Assembly: GCA_016748015.1 (NCBI GenBank)
Contig: JAAOMT010000176.1
Coordinates: 134,475 to 198,474 of the forward strand
Source of the DNA: Geosiphon pyriformis
Taxonomy: Eukaryota > Glomeromycota > Glomeromycetes > Archaeosporales > Geosiphonaceae
DNA: 64,000 bases
Reading direction: 5' to 3'
The stretch's first letter is position 1, and every line of letters begins with the position of its first letter. Positions 9,534-21,005 of this stretch are shown here, piece by piece. Both the position numbers and the translations under genes were made by a program. The notes under the pieces were generated by a model. The model was not told the DNA's origin and did not search any database. It saw only the letters and a list, made by a program, of their open reading frames with translations.

Positions 9534-10112
9534 CTAGTTACGTTGTTTAATTTTATCAGTATAACTAGGAGTTCTTGGCATTTGTGGAGTTGATGTTGAT
9601 GATGATGCAGCTCCTAATAGAATTTGTATCTTATTTTCTGGTGAAAAATGGTATGATTTATCTTCTGGTGAATAAATACATTGTTTTTTTATTGATTGAG
9701 TGACAGTTTTTTTTGGTGTTTGAGCAGGTGTTCCTAGTTTTTGTTGGTTACTTTTCTGATTAGTTTCTAAATTTTCTTTGGTTTTGTTGGCGTGTTCTCT
9801 AGTGTTTTCTGTGGATATTGGAAAATTTTCATTGGCATATTGCTCAATTTCTTGATGGATTTTGACAATTGTTGCGGCTATTACTGCTACTTTTTTTGTA
9901 GTGTATTGTGATAATTCTTTATACAATCCAAGTTTTGTGTCATGTGGTTCTTCTTTTTTTCCTATATGATAATTTATTCTAGTGTTAATATAATAAGTGA
10001 GGGCAGATTCTGCTAGACAACACTCTTCTGGTAATCCAAGATTACTTTGATTTTGTGTGTAAATAGCACAGCAGAATTCAAGAACAGTAAGATTAGGGGT
10101 TTTTGTTGCCAC
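9534..10112 (-). pseudogene. Element D Gag N-terminal domain
   Basis: 192 open codons from MATKTPNLTVLEF at 10112, 65 bp after the PBS. CLAESALTYYINTRINYHIG corresponds to the AESAFNFYINxxI motif in Gag of A, B and E, so the N-domain is shared across families although the rest has diverged. A Lys/Asn-rich linker follows. It is the longest unbroken Gag segment of the four copies. Confidence 0.65.
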
Positions 10113-10176
10113 TTTTGTCTCTTTCTTTTTAGCAATGAATTATTGTTAATTATTATTTCCTTTTTGATTTTCTTTT

Positions 10177-10192
10177 CTTGTAGGGTGCACCA
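10177..10192 (-). other. Primer-binding site of element D
   Basis: Minus strand TGGTGCACCCTACAAG, 2 bases after the LTR end at 10195. It shares only TGGTGC with the A/B site, so D probably uses a different tRNA primer. Confidence 0.6.
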
Positions 10193-10194
10193 AA

Positions 10195-11068
10195 TGTTAC
10201 GGGATGGTTTTCTTGTTATATTTAATTGCTGATATCCTATTTTAATTGCAATCAGTCTTTCGTGAGTTCCTCAATTCTATTTGTGTGATAATGTTACTAT
10301 TATACTGAAGGCTTTCTTTTTAATGTTGCAATGTAAGTTATTCTTCAATTTCTGATTGTTGTGTGTGTTTATGTACTCCTTCTCAGAAGCTGAACTGAAA
10401 TCTACCCACTATCTGGGGTTTTCTCTGAGGCTATCCTTGCAATTGCCTGATGTGTTTCTCTAATCTAGAAACACAGAATATTAATGGCCTTTAGTGCTTT
10501 TTCTAATTCTTACAATAAAGCTTTTATCAATTAGTAACAACGTAAATAATCTTGATCAAGGATTATTCTTCTAAGGGATTCAGTTGATGAATAATAGTTT
10601 TATTCAATAAATAATACAAGTAAGTTTCTTAATACTTTGGGTTGTGATAATTCAGTTTTAAATATTTTTTTTCATTTCTTTTTGATTTAAAGATTTCTTG
10701 GGATATTTAATTTGAAAGTATAATTTAAAGTGGAGTTTGTTAGATAAAATTGGATCTATTGCTTGATAAGTTATAATTTTTATTACTTGATTGTTTTTTC
10801 CCAATATTAAAGCTACTGTATATATACATGTTTGTAGTTCTACGAGAAAACACATTGTAATACTTTCTTTTTGATATTTCAACCTGGTGTTTGCTGCTAT
10901 CACCAATTGGTGTTGGCTGCTATTGTGAACTGGTGCTTGTCACTATCATAAGATAGTGTTTATTACTATGTTAATCATTACTTTTCTAAGATTATTACTG
11001 CACTATATTATAATTGAATAGTTTGTATTATTTTTATGATTTTTTTGCTAAATTCTTAAACCGTAACA
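10195..11068 (-). mobile_element. 5' LTR of element D
   Basis: 874 bp between TGTTAC (10195) and GTAACA (11063-11068). It contains GTATATATAC (10818-10827) as the likely TATA region. It is the reverse complement, with many changes, of the solo LTR at 52914-53771. Its right end abuts LINE sequence directly. Confidence 0.85.
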
Positions 11069-11099
11069 ATAGCTTAATAAGTTTTTTGGATATAATTAT

Positions 11100-12050
11100 G
11101 AGTCTTTTGGCCAAAGTAAACAATCTTGTTTTGAAGTTAGAGTTTTATTCTTCTTAATAACCAGTTTTATTTGGAAGTTTGCTACATGTAATATTAGAAA
11201 TATTAATGTTTTTGCTAAACAGAAAGATGTTGTTCATTGGCATATTAATTTGGATAATATAGTTTTTTTTGTTACAAAAACAAAACTAAAGGCTAATATC
11301 AAGCCATAGATTGCTAATAAGTTTGATGGAGTACATATTTTCACATTTGAGTTGGATAAGAGTTTTTTTAATGCTAAAGTAATCATTATTATGAACAATT
11401 CTTTGGCTAAACATGTTTTTAAGATAGAAGAGATTTTTGGTTATATTATTTTGGTGTAGTTTCTGTTCAAAAACAAGCTCTTAGTTACAATTTTGGACTT
11501 ATATACTAATACTTTGGTTGAAGCTAGGTTTAATCAAGCTTTAAATGTTAATTCTCTTATTGCTAAGACTGTTAACTCCAGCAATTTTGTAATTTTGGAT
11601 GAGAATTTTAACAAAAATAAGTCTGAGAAAAGTGCAAATTTCAAGTTTTGTTTGGAGTTAGATCTGGTTAACTTATTTGGTGAATATTCATTGATTAAAA
11701 CCTTTATTTAAAGCAACTTGAAAAATATTAAAAAGATTATAAATTATATTTTTGTGAGTAAAAGTTTATTGTTAGCTATTGTTAATTATAAAATCAATTT
11801 TATGTTTAACTTTTTTGACACTAATCACAAAACTGTCTTGGTATCAATTGGTTTGAGTAGTCTTTTAGATATTTTTTTGAATAACATGTATAAGCAAGCT
11901 AATATAGATCATTAAAAGTTTAAAATCAAGAATGCTAATAATGTCAAATGGACACAATTTAAGAAATATTCTTTTGCCAAGTTTTTGGTAATTAATGATA
12001 AGTTTTTAAAAACAAAAACTAATGGTAATTTGAATATTATGTAAGATTTA
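11100..12050 (+). pseudogene. LINE AP-like endonuclease domain, decayed
   Basis: Two open pieces (11493-11711 and 11718-11915) read NSSNFVILDENFNKN, fitting the endonuclease GDFN box (the expected GGDFN is decayed to LDENFN), and IINYIFVSKSLL followed by FFDTNHKTVLVSIGL, fitting the IDFIFVS and SDH/DTDHK boxes. The enzyme would nick target DNA. Loss of the GDFN Gly/Asp residues makes it inactive. Confidence 0.65.
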
Positions 12051-12299
12051 CTAAAAAAAGTAATAATAAAATCAACTGATAAAACATTCTCTAAACATTG
12101 GTTTAGTAAGTTTTAATGTTCAAGAAACTGGTAATTTTTGAAGTTTTTTGGATTGAAATTGATAATTGCCAAGATTGTTAAGAAGTTGAGTTCAAATAAC
12201 ATGTTTAAATTTAATTATCTTGCTAAGAAATAGTCGACTTTAGATAGTAATAAAGCTCTTAAGATCATGAATATAGTTCAAAACAATGGAAAGTTATTG

Positions 12300-13760
12300 A
12301 ATGTTCTTAAATATTTGTCAATAGTTTGAAAAAGATACAGAAAGTCTAAGCTTTATGATTTAAAATTAATTGAAGAAATGTCTATTAAGAAAGTAATTAA
12401 AAAACATATAGAAAGTTTTTGTTTTAATAAAGAAAATATAATAAGAAGTATTTTGGATTGGTTTTTTTGCAAAGTGGTTTTAGATTATTTAATGATAAAA
12501 GATGATTTGATTCTAAAATCTAAAAAGATGAAGCTTAATATTGACAGAATTATGGAGAATTAGATAAAAAAATAGGCTGTGTTTCAAATAATATCTGATT
12601 TATAAACTTACTAATATATACTATTGAATTATATAAATAATAATGTTTTTTCTAGTGTAATAAAAGAAATCAGTATGGAAAAACTGTTTTTGGTAATTAA
12701 TAGTTTGCTTGATAACAAAACTGCTGGTTTGTTTGGCATTTCTAATAAACTTTGAAAGCATAATAATAATAATAATATTGTAGAGTGTTTTTTAAATTTG
12801 TTAAATACATGTTTGTTCTTTGATAGTGTTCTAGTTTTGTGGAAAAAAGCTTGGGTTTTAATAATTTTTAAATTTTATGAGTGGAATAGAGTTTTAATAA
12901 ACACTCAACTTATTGCTTTAATTAAAACAACCAGGAAAATTTTTTCCAAATTTCTATTTAATCAAATTTTATTTGTATATAGCAAGTTTGGTGTTCTTTA
13001 TGATAATAATTTTTCTGTTCTAAAAGGCATATCTACTTAGTCTTTTGTGTTTGCTGTTGAATTAGTGATTAAAAATACTTAAGAAAAAAATAAAAAACTT
13101 TAATTAGTCTTGTAAAATATGCACAAAGCATATGACTTAGTTGTTTAACACTACTTAAAAACTAGTTTACAATGGATTAAAATGTGTAACAGATTTATAA
13201 GATTTTTTGTTAACATATATAAGAACAAAATCAATTGAATAATAACTGATTTTGGTCTCTTAGGTGACTATAAAGTACATAATAGACTGAATTAAGATAA
13301 AGTCTTCTTATCTTTTCTTTGGAGAATTTTTTATGATCCACTTTTGTGTAAAGTTAAGAGGCATAAACATTTATGTTAATACTGAATTAATACTAAATTT
13401 GTGGCCAAAACAGACAGAATAGAAAATAGTGGTAAGATATCTTTCTTCTTTGCTGCTAATGTATTTGTAAATGATATAATTTGGGTCAAGAATTGTTAAG
13501 CTTTTATACAGTATGCTTTGAATATTGCTAGTGAATTTTTTTCAATCAATGATATTTCTATTAATAATAAAAATACAGTAATTATTCTTATTAACTAAGA
13601 TGTTAAAGTTGTTTCTTTAAAGATCAATGGTCTGTTAATTTTAATAGCCAAAAAAAGTAAAGTGCACAAATATCTGGGGATTTTTTTGTCAACTAAAAAG
13701 TTGTTCAAGCCAAGTTTAGCCAAAATTCATTCTGATGTTTGATTTTTATTAATATGGTAT
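12300..13760 (+). pseudogene. LINE reverse transcriptase, decayed
   Basis: Segments include SVLVLWKKAWVLIIFKFYEW (RT blocks 1-2), LIALIKTTRKIFSK and NFSVLKGIST (12798-13040), then, after stops, FVNDIIWV (13474-13497). This last is the YADD-type catalytic box with the first Asp changed to Asn. The linker at 12378-12563 (IIRSILDWFFCKVVLDYL) also fits. Not functional. Confidence 0.65.
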
Positions 13761-14548
13761 TTAAAAAAACTATTACAAATAAGCAGTTTTCTTATTTGGT
13801 CTCAACTATATTACAATTTATTATTAATTATAGAACTCAGTTTAATTTTGTTTTGTCAAGTGTGTATTGTTATAACCAGAAAGAGCCTCAAGTTTAAAAC
13901 CTGTTTACTACATGATTTTTTTAGTGAGACTTTGTATTATTCCTCTTTATATGGTTTGAAACCATTTAAGCAAATGCAGTTGGAAGGAAAATTAACTGTA
14001 CTTATTGTTTTTTCTAATGCTTTAGGCATTTTTGGGCATTTATTTATCATAAATTTTTGAATTTGCAGGTTTTAGGTTGGATTTCTTTGAATTTTTTGCA
14101 GTTTTCTATTAAGTTGTATGTTAGTTCAATAAACAATTTTTTGGCTAAAGTGGTAAAACTTTTTTTGGATAATAAGTTGTTTCTAATAAACAATTTATTC
14201 AATGTATTTCATAGTTCTAATAAGTTTTCTATATTAATTGTTTTGGAAAAGACCTTGTATCTTAGTTCTATTAGTTCTTTAAAGCAATTTGGGATTGTAT
14301 TTTATGATAGATTTTTAGATAAAAAAGACAATGTAATAGACTGAAAAACTTTTTGCCAATTGAAGAAATTGAATTCCAAAAATTTTGTGTCTTATTGGTT
14401 CAAACTTGCATCAAAGTTTTTGCACAATAAAGATTCTGTGTTGATTGATTTTGCTAAAATTAATCAGTTATTTGGCTTAAAAATTTTGGAATCTAAAAAA
14501 ATTTCTGATGTATAAGATTGTTTACATAAGATTTGGTCTAATGTAATT

Positions 14549-15400
14549 AAAGTTTATATTAATGGATCTTTGAAAAATGCTGGCTTTGTTAATATTATTA
14601 GTGGAACAGCTGCTTATTTTCTAATTATAGATATAGATATTGGTATTAAAATACATAGGCTTTTGTCTTCTACTATGGCCAAATTACAGGCTGTTGCTTT
14701 GTTATTAAAGCGTATTCTATCTTTCTGTATAGTTGTTTTGTATCTGAACAATTAGGCTGCTATTAATATATGTGTGTTTGAAATAGTGTTTGCTGTATCT
14801 GCTTTTTATAATCAATGTTAAATAGAAAGAAGACACATTACTAATCTAATTTAAAATAAGAATCTCATTATAAGTTAAAAGTTATTTCAGAATTTCTGAA
14901 AATATAAAGACTAATGTGATAGTAAATAAGACTGCTTATTCTTATTTTTCTTTGCCAAAGAGGTACAAAAATGGTTTTTGGTGGCTGAAAACACAGCTGT
15001 ATTTGACAACATCCATTATTTTGTTCAGAATTTATTTAAGTCTGTTTGTCAAATTCAATAGGAAGTTAGTTTTGATCATAATATAATTCTGTATATGCTA
15101 ATCAAAAAAGTGAATTATATGGCTACTGCAAAAGTTTGGCATTTTGATTTGCATATGTTCTTTGGATTTACTAGTAGAAAATTTGCCAATCTATACATAT
15201 ACTTAATAAAAACTATGCATAAATAGTTGCCAATAGTAGTTAAAAAAAGATTGTATAATAAAAAATATCCTAGTGTATTGTGTTTACTGTATAATAAGGT
15301 GAAGTTGTCTGATCATGTCTTCATCTGTGTTCAAAATATTTGTGGTTGAAAAAATTTTTGGTTAAAGCTTCTGTTTGATAAATTGCTTTAATAGGTGTTT
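14549..15400 (+). pseudogene. LINE RNase H and C-terminal region, decayed
   Basis: VYINGSLKNAGFVNI fits the RNase H start VYxDGS with Asp changed to Asn; SSTMAKLQAVALLL carries the ELQA-type catalytic box changed to KLQA; LYLNNQAAINI fits the third DSQAA box changed to NNQAA. All three losses are single G-to-A type changes. Further on, TAKVWHFDLHMFFGFTSR and a Cys/His segment (15265-15345) mark the C-terminal part. Confidence 0.6.
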
Positions 15401-15700
15401 ATGATCTGTTTTTTTTTGCTGTTTTGTAAACTTTTTTTAAATATTCTTTGGATATGAATCTATACAGAATAGTTTGTAAAGGGTTTGTGTTAAAAAATTA
15501 GTGTTCAAAAACTGTTGAGATTTTTAATAGAAGGAATAAAGCTATCTTTACTGTTATTAAATATGTAAGACATTTGGTGAAATTACATTGTACTAAGAAA
15601 TAACTGACAAGATCCAGTTATAAGATGAATATAAAAAAGACTAGATTAGTTGAAAATAATGTTACTAGGTAAAAGCTACGGATTTGTAACTTCTTAACAA

Positions 15701-16578
15701 TGACAATAACTTTCACTTGGAATACACATTACCATGATTATACTATTGACTATAGCATATCATGGGTGTATGAACTATTTCAGTAGGTGGGAAAGCAAAA
15801 AAAGGTACATGATAAGGTCATTAAAAGTAAAAAAAAGTATTGTCATTATTATTTGTTTTTGGGCAAGAACCAGTCTTAGGTATTTAAAAAGGGGAAAAGA
15901 GAAGTTACATCTCTTTATATGTATCAAAAACACAACCAGCAACAAAGAGAAACCAAAACTACTTAAGAAAATCATAACCAGAATTCTTTCAATTAGTCAT
16001 TGAAAGGGTGTGGTGTTTAAATGCCCACTTTGAAAATGAAGTTATAAGAATTATAAAAGGAATTATGAAAGTCAAACATAACTAAAATAGATTTTGCTTA
16101 AACTTTTTATTGTTGAGACCACTCTCTAACAATGTGATACTTTATTACTTATTTTTAGATTTAACAACTTGTTTGGTAAAACAAAACTTAATGTGAAATA
16201 GTGATAATACATGATTTAAAAGATTGGAAGTAATAGAACAACTTGAAATGGTAATAACAAGTAGGTAAAAGATTATAAACAACATGATTCCAAATGGTAA
16301 TAAGGAATATGGGAAGGCATACTTGAAATTGTGATAACAAGTATTTAGAGCATAGGAAAGAAGAAGAAAAGAGTAAAAAATAAAAGAGAGAACTAACTGC
16401 TTACTATAAAACTATAGTGAAGAGTTGGCTCAGTATTGAACTGATACTTTTCTGAGCTGACAGAGGGGCTGTATATATAGCTAAATTACATTAGATCTAC
16501 ATACTATATTAGAACTATTTAAAATACATCAATTATTTATATACATTTAATTAATTAATTTATGATGAACTTACTTGG
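15701..16578. other. Unclassified stretch between LINE and element B
   Basis: No convincing gene. About 15714-15970 (plus) holds a diffuse coding-like stretch (WNTHYHDYTIDYSI.WVYELF, then KKYCHYYLFLGKNQ) with stops. Around 16370-16480 a purine-rich patch and a GTATATATAGC box look like LTR promoter parts, but no LTR ends could be assigned. TTGG at 16575-16578 is the left target-site copy of element B. Confidence 0.4.
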
Positions 16579-17285
16579 TGTTACTTATAGAAATATAGGG
16601 AATAGAGATTAGCATAGTTATTAGCCAATTAGAAGTAGACATAGTAAAATATGGAATTCCAGGATTCCTCTCAAGAATTGCAGGATTCCAGGAATTACAA
16701 AATCCTCTCAAAGGAATTGCAGGATTTCAGTTGTGGAGAATTGAGGAATTGAGAAATCTCAATTATGTATCAACACTTTATGTTGATAGTAATTGATACT
16801 TAACCACACTGGAACAATAGCTCTTGATCACAGCTATTAACGGAATACTATCTTGCAAAATCACTTTAGCTTATTTCTTTTCTTTCTTTATTTTCTTTCT
16901 TTTCTTTATTTTCTGCTTTGATTTTATTGTTGTTTACTAACTCTATTAAGGATTAACACGTGGGCACTGACATCAGAATAAACATGACTGGTAAAAGACC
17001 CAGAGATAAGAATAGAACACTTAATTGAGAATAGCTTACCAGGAGGAATACCAGCCATCAAGCTGAAAAAAAAATTGACAAAACTGTGGTTTCGGAAAGC
17101 TACAGATAAAACTATTATCATTGAATCTCTGTCCATTATACAAAAAACTCCACAACAAAACCTTCAGTTCAACCAAAACCTTCAGATAACAATATCTTCA
17201 GATATTATTAACAACATTATATCAATTGAGCACCAAGTTATGGGTTTGTTATTTGATTTGAGACCCCAAATAATCAACTATAACA
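16579..17285 (+). mobile_element. 5' LTR of element B, promoter deleted
   Basis: 707 bp, TGTTAC to TATAACA. Compared with the 3' LTR it lacks exactly 124 bp (equivalent to 26955-27078), with a TAT microhomology at the junction near 16769. The missing piece contains the TATATATA box. The GAATTCC-type iterated array upstream is retained. Confidence 0.88.
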
Positions 17286-17294
17286 TTTGGTGCT
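17229..17294 (+). other. U5-PBS inverted repeat of element B
   Basis: AGCACCAA (17229-17236) is complementary to TTGGTGCT (17287-17294); the adjoining GTTA (17237-17240) pairs with TAAC (17281-17284). It is the same stem as in element A, slightly eroded by one substitution in each inner arm. Confidence 0.6.
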
Positions 17295-17304
17295 TCCTGT
17301 GAGG
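17288..17304 (+). other. Primer-binding site of element B
   Basis: TGGTGCTTCCTGTGAGG, 2 bases after the LTR end; identical to the site in element A. Confidence 0.7.
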
Positions 17305-17348
17305 TATAAGCCTACAGAGAACCAGCACCAATAACACATCATCCAAAC

Positions 17349-17921
17349 ATGGCAGAACCAGAAATTATAGGAGCCAACCACTTAGAATTTGCCAAGTCCT
17401 TGTTTCAACAATACAACCAACAATTAGGATTAAACAGTAATCACTACTCAGCTGAATCAGCCTTCAACTTCTACATCAATAATAAAATTACTGCCTATTT
17501 AGGAAGAACAGTAAACATTGAATCAGCCAGAGAAAACTTTTATACAGAACTGTTTCAACATACCAGCTTACCAAGGAACTATAGTTTTACACCAATCATC
17601 AGAGAGATTAATCAAAATATTGAAAGATATGTACAGCAACAATTCCTCATTACCTACACAAACAAAAATAAAGGAAAAATACAAACACCAGCAGCAACAC
17701 CAAAAGGAATACAGTTACCTAATTGGAAAAAACACAGAATAGAATTACCAACCGCTCCATCATATTACTACACACCTGAAAGCTCCATCAACATTTCATC
17801 AGCAGACGCGTCCACATTAAACACGACATTAACATTTAGAAGATTGCAGTTCCAAAGCAAACAACGAAAAGAAGACTTACTAGAACCATATGGCGCGTAT
17901 TTTGAAGGATTTAAATCATGA
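17349..17921 (+). pseudogene. Element B Gag N-terminal domain
   Basis: 190 codons from MAEPEIIGANHLEF, 44 bp after the PBS, the same start as in A. AESAFNFYINNKITAYLG and the later TPAATPKGIQLP stretch are conserved with A and E. The reading frame is intact to a stop after YFEGFKS. The domain has no clear known fold; its position suggests a matrix-like role. Confidence 0.75.
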
Positions 17922-17934
17922 TCCCCAATGCCAT

Positions 17935-18926
17935 CAGGAATTCAATTACTGCTACCCCAACCAAATTTCGGAACCACTACTCTGTGGGAATTATCAGAGG
18001 AAGAAGAAGAAGGAAATAAAAATCAAGAATTCACTTACCAAAACCTGATCTCAGAAAACTCAGAATTTGGAACTCCGAACGTTCAAACTCCATGAAATCC
18101 AAGTTTGAAAAATCCGGAAATTGAAACTCTGAATATCTAAACACCACTGAATCAAAACAATCCAAACCCTGAAATAATTAATCAGCAGAACTTACCTCCA
18201 GTAATTGTTATTGACCAACTGCCAATTAATCCAATAGCCAAGCCCATACAGCAGTCATTTCAACTACCACCCCAACAACCAGTACAACAACAACTGCTTC
18301 AACAGCCACCACAATAACCCAACTTAGATCCAATAACTTACACACCAATTGCAAAACTTGACAACTTTACCGGCAAAGAGGATGACACACAAGTATGACT
18401 GAATAATGTAGAGAAAGCCATTACTGCGAACAGATGGAATAAGGCCTGAGCACTTCAAGCCATATCCTATTTTCTTAAGGATACAGCGAACTCATGGTAT
18501 TAAAGCCTGGTTGACAAACCCCAAGATTTCAACATCTTCAAACTGGAATTTTTGAGATACTTTAGCAATAACAACAGCATCAACAGATTAACCAACACTT
18601 TCACCACAATTAAACAAGGAGAAACTGAAGCAGTTATCACATATTTGGGACACTTCCATAGAAATCTGCAACAAATTCAAGCAATTGATGCTAATTATTT
18701 TACAGTGCCACAAATTCTCAATCAATTCATCTGTGGTCTACACAGTAGCATCCTGCAACATATACACCCATTGCATCCAGCCACTCTCCAGGATGCAGTC
18801 ACACATGTCAAAGATTTTGAATCTGCCGAATTAGAAGCCAATCACATCCATGCCATAAACCTAGTGATGAATGGATCATCTGAATTGAATTCCAAATTAA
18901 AACAATTCAATAATTCAATTAATTAG
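17935..18926 (+). pseudogene. Element B Gag linker and capsid domain
   Basis: A Pro/Gln/Asn-rich linker with NPE/TPN-type repeats (17935-18340) is followed by YTPIAKLDNFTGKE, DTANSWY, then DFNIFKLEFLRYFSNNN, TYLGHFHRNLQQI, LNQFICGLHSSI and VKDFESAE. This is the retrotransposon Gag capsid. TGG-to-TGA and TAA stops break it (18394-18500); the second half (18552-18926) is open. Confidence 0.78.
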
Positions 18927-19560
18927 AAATTAGAGGGATACTTAGCTGACAATTGCACAATTTATCAACCACCACAACAACGCAATAATCCAGAAAACAC
19001 AAATTGTTTTCAAAATCAGTTGTGTTCATTATCATCATTAGCAGCACCTAATCAGCAGTGGCAGCCAGAAACGTGTGTTTGTCACAACTGTGGTAAACAA
19101 GAACACATAAGAGCAGACTGCAGATTTTATAACAACAATCCACGATCGGAAAATCAATATCGAAATTTCAATTGCAGATTTCAAACTCTGAATTGTTATC
19201 CAAATCAAGATCAAACTATTTACCTACCAATAATGCAGTTACAAATCTATCAACCACCAGTATATCAAACTCCAGTCTATCAAACACCTGCAATCTATCA
19301 ATCACAGCCACAAGTAATTTATCAGCCGTAACTTCAAGTCATTTATTAACCCCAACCACAAATTCAAACACCGCCACAAAACTTGCCTCAAAACGGAATC
19401 CAAAAGCTAAAAATGATACAACAAAACTGGCAATCGGCAATAGTAGTCCACCAACTGATTCCCAGTTTGTCAAACCAGCAAACAGGATCTCCTCAGCAGA
19501 ATTCAGGTATTGGTGCCACCCAAAACCCAAATTCTCAGAACTATTTAAGTTTTCTGGTTA
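18927..19560 (+). pseudogene. Element B zinc knuckle and YQxP repeat spacer
   Basis: CHNCGKQEHIRADC (19082-19123) is a complete CCHC knuckle. A Gln/Tyr/Pro-rich spacer follows with repeated YQTPVYQTP units (19239-19331), then Gln/Asn-rich sequence leading to the protease. The knuckle would bind element RNA. Stops occur at 19330 and 19346. Confidence 0.75.
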
Positions 19561-20130
19561 CTCCAGAAGATGCTCAATCCAAGGACCTGGAAACCAACCT
19601 CCAATTAACATTTACCAGCAATATCTCACCAACCACTGTTACAGAAGACGAGTCACTTGTAGCCATATTTCCATTTGAAATTGAGGAACCATCAGAAGTT
19701 CTTTTGTTTAGTGAAGCCACTATTAAGGAAAAACCCATCATGGCGATGTACACTGATGCCAAAATTGATGGCTATTCTATTAAGCTCATTCTGAATAGAT
19801 GGTCAGCAGGCAGCATTATCACATGACAACTCATGAACCAATTAGATCACCAAGTTGATCATGTTGCCAGCACCAGAATTATAATAGCCGATGAAGCAAC
19901 CAAAACTCCTATTGGCGAGATTAACAATCTACTCATTGAAATTAACGGCATCACTGTACCAATCAAGGTACTAGTAATGGAAGCAACACAGTACCAAGCT
20001 CTTGTTGGCAATGACTGGTTGTTCAAGACCAACGCAATGCTCGACTGGAATACACAGGAACTCCAACTCAGCCAAAATAGCCAATACACACAAGTACCAG
20101 TCATGTGTGGCCATTTTAAACCAAACAATG
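19561..20130 (+). pseudogene. Element B retropepsin, active site destroyed
   Basis: TVTEDESLVAIFPF, then AMYTDAKIDGYSIKLILNRWSAGSIIT. The expected catalytic DSG reads NRW, and TGA follows SIIT. Downstream TRIIIADEATKTPIGEI, VLVMEATQYQALVGNDWL and DWNTQELQL align with element A. The protein cannot be active. Confidence 0.82.
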
Positions 20131-21005
20131 TCACGTCATCAATGCTGCTTATCAATTTCGAAGAAAAAAAACCAAAGCCTACTTGGAAAGCGTACCAAGT
20201 ATTATGGGCTAACATTGAACACAACAAGCTACCACCAATTCTAGACTGGGAAGAAAAGAACAATGTAAAAGGAAAAGGAACAGAAACAGAAAAACATATC
20301 TGGGAGACCACTATCAATGCCTAAAACAATAACAATGAAAGCGAAGCAATGCCAACCAACTGGGAAGAAAAAGGGAAAGGAAAGAAAAAAGAAGAAGACT
20401 TACCTGAAAAAGCTGATGAAGCCACAGAGAAAATAACCAGTGGCTGGAAAAGAAAATACTTATGTGAGCCAGTGAAGGAGCCACCTTATATTCCCTTAAA
20501 ATGTTAGGACTGTAAGAAAAAACTCTCTTTTATGGAAGCATGGATCACGCCAAATGAAGACTACTGAACACGAACCCACTACTACTGCAAACTATGCCAT
20601 AGAGAACATTATGGTTACCCAAAATGACTAGACAAGTGGGACAACAAACCATGTCTTGCTTGTGGCCAACAGTTACTCAATGAAGGAATGTGGAATAACA
20701 TTCCTGGTCGAGGAGGAATGTGCGACACTTCGTGCCAATACACAATCCTCATCAGCGATTGGGTGAGTCGCGGCATGCCAATAACAGCCACCTGGCACCA
20801 AACAATCTCTTGCTTAGAAGGTTATCCACACGACAAAGATGAAATCTGGCGAATGGCCAATGCCAAAGTGGAAGGTGCTTCGCCCAGTAAAATTCTGGAG
20901 ATCAAAAACAACCCTCCAGAACCAACAAACATTGTTTTGGTTCTCAACCTGGATGCCTTTCTTAACTTAGAAAACAGCCCAGAAGAATTTCATGAACATT
21001 ATTAG
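20131..21005 (+). pseudogene. Element B Cys-rich (CxxC) module after protease
   Basis: Begins with a Lys/Glu-rich linker (WEEKGKGKKKEED). Then EPPYIPLKC.DCKKKL, YYCKLCHREHYGYPK, KPCLACGQQLL and GMCDTSCQY form a chain of CxxC pairs (20497-20745), followed by helical sequence (DEIWRMANAKVEGASPSKI). Element C carries the same chain at about 63408-63670. The pattern suggests two or more zinc-binding folds between protease and dUTPase; I know of no standard Ty3 counterpart. Confidence 0.65.

Larger units (their letters stand above)
7912..11068 (-). mobile_element. Ty3/Gypsy-like element D, 5' part, interrupted by element A
   Basis: 5' LTR 10195-11068, PBS 10177-10192, Gag N-domain, capsid, knuckle, and the first part of protease up to LILNSG, where element A begins. 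The rest lies beyond A, outside the window. It belongs to a different family from A/B: the LTR is unrelated outside the TGTTAC ends and the PBS downstream bases differ (TGGTGCACCC). A solo LTR of this family is at 52914-53771. Confidence 0.85.
11069..15700 (+). mobile_element. Decayed LINE (non-LTR retrotransposon), ORF2 region
   Basis: Endonuclease, RT, RNase H and a C-terminal Cys/His segment occur in the right order on the plus strand, spread over all three frames by stops and indels. Base composition is extremely AT-rich even at codon positions that should be constrained. The 5' side is cut by the LTR of D. The 3' end could not be located exactly; recognisable protein stops near 15,400-15,700. 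I identify the family from recall of LINE ORF2 proteins common in Glomeromycotina, not from a search. Confidence 0.75.

Noticed and set aside
19859-20317. Minus-strand 152-codon open frame
   Set aside because: Antisense to the protease of element B.
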